Below are positions 24,228-26,779 of a DNA stretch of 26,779 bases, one piece after another. Every line of letters starts with the position of its first letter. Positions within the stretch are counted from its first letter, which is position 1. Source of the stretch: DASRFA01 sp035651755 (GTDB lineage Bacteria; Desulfobacterota; Binatia; UBA12015); contig DASRFA010000052.1 of NCBI GenBank assembly GCA_035651755.1, forward strand, positions 1 through 26,779, in the 5' to 3' direction. A model generated the notes under the pieces. That model worked only from the letters and a program-made list of their open reading frames with translations. It was not told the origin of the DNA and ran no database searches. The position numbers and the translations under genes were made by a program.

Positions 24228-25879
24228 ATCTCGAAGACGTGCGGCACGATCAGCGGCCGCCGCCCGCGCGTCTTCGCGAAGTAGCGCTTGAGCACGCGCC
24301 GCACCTCGTCCTCGACCTCCAGCAGGTCGGCGCGCGACTCGGGCGTGATCTCGCGCAGCTTCTCGACGACCGCCGCCTTGGCCTCGTCGAGGTAGGCGGA
24401 GTCCTCGTCCTCGCTCGACACGCCGCGCGTGATGAGCTCGGGGCCGGACGTGATCTCGCCCGTCTGCTGGTGGATCGCGATCACCGCGACCACGAAGCCG
24501 TCCTCCGAGAGGTGGCGGCGATCGCGCAGGACCTCGAAGTCGACGTCGCCCTCGCCGGTGCCGTCGACGAGCACGCGCCCGACCACGACGCGCTCGCCGG
24601 TGCGCGCGCCGGCATCGTCGATCTCGAGCACGTCGCCGTCCTCGAGGAGGAGGCAGCGGTCGAGCGGAACGAGCCCGGTGTCCGCGGCGAGCCGGCGGTG
24701 CTCCTCGAGCTGCCGGTACTCGCCGTGCACCGGCACGAAGTAACGCGGGCGGACGAGCTGGAGCATCGTCCGGAGCTCGCTCCGGTAGGCGTGGCCGGAG
24801 ACGTGGACGCCGGCGCGGCTCCCGTAGTGGATCTCGGCGCCGCGCTTGGAGAGCCGGTTCAGAAGCGCGTGCACGCTGCGCTCGTTCCCCGGGATGATGC
24901 GCGACGACAGGATGACCGCGTCGCCCTCGCCGACCGTGAGCTGCTTGTACTGGCCGTCGGAGAGGCGGGCGAGCGCGGAGGTCGGCTCGCCCTGCGAGCC
25001 CGAGATGAGGACGGTCGTCGCGCGCGCGTCGAGCCGGCAGGCCTCGTCGAGGCCGACCAGCCCGCTCGCCGGGACTTTGAGGTACCCGAGTTCGCCCGCG
25101 AGGCGGACCGAGTCCTCGAAGCCGCGCCCGGCGATCGCGATCCGGCGGCCGGCGCGGAGGCTCGCGTCGACGACCTGCTGGACGCGGTGGAGGTGCGACG
25201 CGAACGTCGTCAGGAGCACGCGGCCGCGCGTTCCGCGGATCAGCTCCTCGATGCGCGGCCCGACGTCGCTCTCGGAGCCGCACTCGCCCTCGTGCTCGAC
25301 GTTCGTCGAGTCGGAGAGCAGGAGCAGAACGCCCCGGCGTCCGATCTCCTCGACACGCGCGAGGTCCGAGGCCCGGCCGTCGACCGGCCGCGGGTCGATC
25401 TTGAAGTCGCCGCTGTGGAGGATCGTCCCTTGCGGCGTGTCGATCGCGAGCGCGACCGCGTCCACGATCGAGTGGGTCATGTGGATCGGCTCGATCGCGA
25501 ACGGGCCGATCGAGAAGCTCTGGCCGGGCGCGATCGTCTCGACCGGGACCGAGATGCGGTCCCGCCGGAGCTTCTCCTGCGCGAGCGCGGCGGCGAGGCG
25601 CGGGCCGAAAACGGGTACGGGCATCTCGGCCAGAAGGCGCGGCAGGGCGCCGATGTGGTCCTCGTGCCCGTGCGTCAGGACGACCGCGCGGAGGAGCCCG
25701 GGGCGCTCACGGAGGTACGTGACGTCGGGCAGGAGGAGGTCGACGCCGAGCCCCGGGCGCTCGGGAAACAGCACGCCGCAGTCGACCGCGATCGCGGCGC
25801 CTTCGGCCTCCACCAGAAGCATGTTGAGGCCGATCTCGCCCAACCCGCCGAGCGGCACGATTCGGACCGGCCCGGGCAT
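24224..25879 (-). CDS. rnj: ribonuclease J (metallo-beta-lactamase/beta-CASP RNase)
   Basis: 551 residues from the ATG at 25879; a TTG directly before it is ignored. RNase J is a 5'-3' exonuclease and endonuclease in RNA turnover. IVPLGGLGEIGLNM opens the metallo-beta-lactamase fold. HGHEDH (70-75) is the zinc motif, and HMTHSIVDA and LHSGDFKID supply further ligands. The beta-CASP domain has LLTTFASHLHRVQQV, LISGSQGEPTSALARL and HVSGHAYRSEL. The C-terminal domain is present in full. It heads the operon rnj-ftsK-lolA-yajQ-rimO; the first three are often linked in deltaproteobacterial genomes, from memory of the families. No clear ribosome-binding site is visible. Confidence 0.95.
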   Translation of the reverse strand: MPGPVRIVPLGGLGEIGLNMLLVEAEGAAIAVDCGVLFPERPGLGVDLLLPDVTYLRERPGLLRAVVLTHGHEDHIGALPRLLAEMPVPVFGPRLAAALAQEKLRRDRISVPVETIAPGQSFSIGPFAIEPIHMTHSIVDAVALAIDTPQGTILHSGDFKIDPRPVDGRASDLARVEEIGRRGVLLLLSDSTNVEHEGECGSESDVGPRIEELIRGTRGRVLLTTFASHLHRVQQVVDASLRAGRRIAIAGRGFEDSVRLAGELGYLKVPASGLVGLDEACRLDARATTVLISGSQGEPTSALARLSDGQYKQLTVGEGDAVILSSRIIPGNERSVHALLNRLSKRGAEIHYGSRAGVHVSGHAYRSELRTMLQLVRPRYFVPVHGEYRQLEEHRRLAADTGLVPLDRCLLLEDGDVLEIDDAGARTGERVVVGRVLVDGTGEGDVDFEVLRDRRHLSEDGFVVAVIAIHQQTGEITSGPELITRGVSSEDEDSAYLDEAKAAVVEKLREITPESRADLLEVEDEVRRVLKRYFAKTRGRRPLIVPHVFEM

Positions 25880-25943
25880 CAATGCGATCCCAGGCGTCGA
25901 GCTCCGAAGGCCGCGTCACGGCTCACCACACCACCCCGTCGTG

Positions 25944-25973
25944 AAGCTACAGACCCGAGGACCCCGATGTCAA
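25944..25973 (-). promoter_or_regulatory. putative promoter of the rnj-ftsK-lolA-yajQ-rimO operon (TTGACA-N18-TAGCTT)
   Basis: On the minus strand a perfect TTGACA (25973-25968), 18 bases, then TAGCTT (25949-25944). The expected leader to the ATG at 25879 is about 58 bases. It shares the 252-base divergent gap with the ssb promoter; I see no gene in that gap. Confidence 0.55.
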
Positions 25974-26046
25974 CGCGCTCTGCGCCGCGGGCAGTCGCGC
26001 GCCGGCGCCGCGCCGCGTGCTCTGCTGGTACGGAACTTGATGCGAG

Positions 26047-26075
26047 TTGCCCCGCTGACGCGGCGGGTGTAACGC
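26047..26075 (+). promoter_or_regulatory. putative promoter of ssb (TTGCCC-N17-TAACGC)
   Basis: TTGCCC (26047-26052), 17 bases, TAACGC (26070-26075), giving a leader of about 50 bases to the ATG at 26132. A short inverted repeat, AACT-N7-AGTT, sits at its upstream edge (about 26034-26048). It closely resembles the fabI promoter. Confidence 0.45.
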
Positions 26076-26131
26076 CAGGCTGCGCGACGGCGACCGGGAA
26101 TGCGCCCGGCACTGACGCGAGGAGGTCTCCC

Positions 26132-26563
26132 ATGTCCGTCAACAAGGCGATCATCGTCGGAAGGCTCGGCGCGGATCCCGAGATCCGGTTCACCGGGACC
26201 GGGCGCGCGGTCGCGAACTTCCGCATCGCGACGGACTCGGTGTGGAAGGATCGCGACGGCAACCGCCAGAAGGCGACCGAATGGCACCAGATCGTCGTCT
26301 GGGGCCAGCAGGCGGAGACCTGCGCCAAGTACTTGACGAAGGGCCGCGAGGTCTACGTCGAGGGCGAGATCCGGACGCGGAGCTACGAGGGCAAGGACGG
26401 CAACAAGCGCTACGTGACCGAGATCATCGCGCAGCAGGTCCGCTTCCTCGGCGGCCCGGGCGACCGCGCCGCCGCCCGGGACACCGCGATGCCGGACGCC
26501 GCCGAGGCGATGGGCAGCTACGGCGACCGTCCCGATCCCGCCGAGGACGACATACCCTTCTAA
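26132..26563 (+). CDS. ssb: single-stranded DNA-binding protein
   Basis: 143 residues. Coats single-stranded DNA in replication, repair and recombination. The OB fold shows NKAIIVGRLGADPEIRFT, VANFRIATDSVW and TEWHQIVVWGQQAE, then YVEGEIRTRSYEGKDGNKRY. A short Gly/Ala/Asp linker leads to the acidic tip DDIPF, the docking peptide for partner proteins. The ATG has an excellent GAGGAGGT about 6 bases upstream. It is monocistronic here: the stop codon is followed directly by two hairpin repeats. Divergent from RNase J. Confidence 0.97.
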   Translation: MSVNKAIIVGRLGADPEIRFTGTGRAVANFRIATDSVWKDRDGNRQKATEWHQIVVWGQQAETCAKYLTKGREVYVEGEIRTRSYEGKDGNKRYVTEIIAQQVRFLGGPGDRAAARDTAMPDAAEAMGSYGDRPDPAEDDIPF

Positions 26564-26614
26564 CGAGGGGCTTCGGCGCCCCTCGCCCCGTCGGGCAAAG
26601 CCCGCCGGGGCCCC
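26564..26614 (+). repeat. double-hairpin repeat, copy 1 (also likely ssb terminator)
   Basis: Starts at the base after the ssb stop. Hairpin A: CGAGGGG and CCCCTCG around an 8-base loop. Hairpin B: CCCCGTCGGGC and GCCCGCCGGGG around AAA, 11 pairs with one T-C mismatch. It ends in CCCC, forming GGGGCCCC at the junction. It is the first of two near-identical units. Confidence 0.85.
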
Positions 26615-26625
26615 AAGTTGTCGCA

Positions 26626-26674
26626 CGAGGGGATCGCTCCCCTCGCCCCGTCGGGCAAAGCCCGCCGGGGCCCC
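26626..26674 (+). repeat. double-hairpin repeat, copy 2
   Basis: The same two hairpins as copy 1 after an 11-base spacer. Both stems and the AAA loop are identical; only the loop of hairpin A differs in length and sequence (6 bases against 8). Conserved stems with a free loop suggest selection or mobilisation of the structure, as in REP/BIME-type elements. Confidence 0.85.
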
Positions 26675-26779
26675 TGTACCTTTCCAGCTGCTCTCGGATG
26701 TCGTTAGAGGCGTCCTGAGAGCAGGCCAGCCCGTCGAGAGTTGCCTCGGGGCCCTCGTGCTGTGGAGCACCTGGAGTGG
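26675..26779. other. non-assigned 105-base tail with hairpins, cut by the window edge
   Basis: This stretch seems poorer in GC than the genes. The plus frame following the repeats stops at once. A minus frame is open and ends in a protein-like run (DIREQLERYRG), but it runs on without a stop through both repeats into antisense ssb and has weak codon bias. CTGCTCTC (26688-26695) pairs with GAGAGCAG (26717-26724), and GTGCT/AGCAC pair at 26757-26770. It could be a structured RNA or the end of a minus-strand gene; I cannot decide. Confidence 0.3.

Noticed and set aside
21843..24284. 813-residue open frame on the plus strand opposite ftsK
   Set aside because: Antisense shadow frame with extreme Arg/Glu/Asp/Val/Leu composition and no domain; ftsK on the other strand has full motifs.
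26032..26052. GAAC...GTTG upstream of ssb as a LexA box
   Set aside because: Arm spacing (9 bases) and the imperfect second arm fit none of the LexA motifs I know (GAAC-N4-GTTC, GTTC-N7-GTTC).
24239..26131. Long plus-strand frame running into ssb, suggesting an N-terminal fusion
   Set aside because: The part before the ATG at 26132 is antisense to RNase J and lacks homology; ssb has its own strong ribosome-binding site and promoter.

Overview
The window is GC-rich, roughly 70% by eye, and densely coding on both strands. The genes point to a diderm bacterium: LolA, two TolC-type outer-membrane channels, an MlaC-family periplasmic protein and a DksA-type regulator. The order RNase J - FtsK - LolA, together with serA/purA, YajQ and RimO, fits a high-GC 'deltaproteobacterial' type lineage (Myxococcota, Desulfobacterota or Binatota-like). 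That placement is inference; no rRNA gene is present to test it. I found no tRNA, rRNA, CRISPR array, transposase or phage gene.

Layout, left to right. (1) 3-1564 (+): the 3' part of a secreted parallel beta-helix protein with a Pro-Thr linker, coupled through ATGA to a small secreted Pro-rich protein. (2) 1620-2502 (+): enoyl-ACP reductase fabI, then a chain of ATGA-linked micro-ORFs ending in a 26-residue membrane peptide. (3) 7048-2489 (-): a four-gene export operon of ABC ATPase, MlaC-like protein, ABC-2 permease and TolC. (4) 11278-7140 (-): class V aminotransferase, serA and purA. (5) 11465-13390 (+): a second TolC with a long Pro-rich N-terminus. (6) 15142-13394 (-): a homoserine-kinase-like phosphotransferase, then folE. 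(7) 18015-15383 (-): glycerate 2-kinase overlapping an NAD-type isocitrate dehydrogenase gene, divergent from a Yip1-type membrane protein (18040-18591, +). (8) 19072-18647 (-): a DksA/TraR-type protein. (9) 25879-19222 (-): a tight operon of RNase J, ftsK, lolA, yajQ and rimO. (10) 26132-26563 (+): ssb, followed directly by two copies of a double-hairpin repeat and a 105-base tail of unknown nature.

The most interesting signal is regulatory. Nearly every intergenic gap upstream of a transcription unit holds a TTGAC-like -35 box, then 17-18 bases, then a TA-initial hexamer, most often TANC. At fabI, the ABC operon, the second TolC, the Yip1 gene and perhaps glycerate kinase, the start codon lies only 6-9 bases after the -10 box and no ribosome-binding site is visible. 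That predicts leaderless mRNAs. Other genes (tolC of the ABC operon, purA, folE, icd, yajQ, lolA, ssb) have clear Shine-Dalgarno sequences, so two translation-start modes seem to coexist. Perfect palindromes sit on the fabI and ABC promoters, and a symmetric GGTATAGG/CCTATACC core sits between glycerate kinase and the Yip1 gene.

The export operon is also unusual. It combines an MlaC-family protein with a drug-exporter-type ATPase, an ABC-2 permease with a large extracytoplasmic loop and a TolC. It lacks MlaE, MlaD and MlaB and any HlyD-type adaptor. All functional statements here are from reading the sequence and family knowledge; no search was run.
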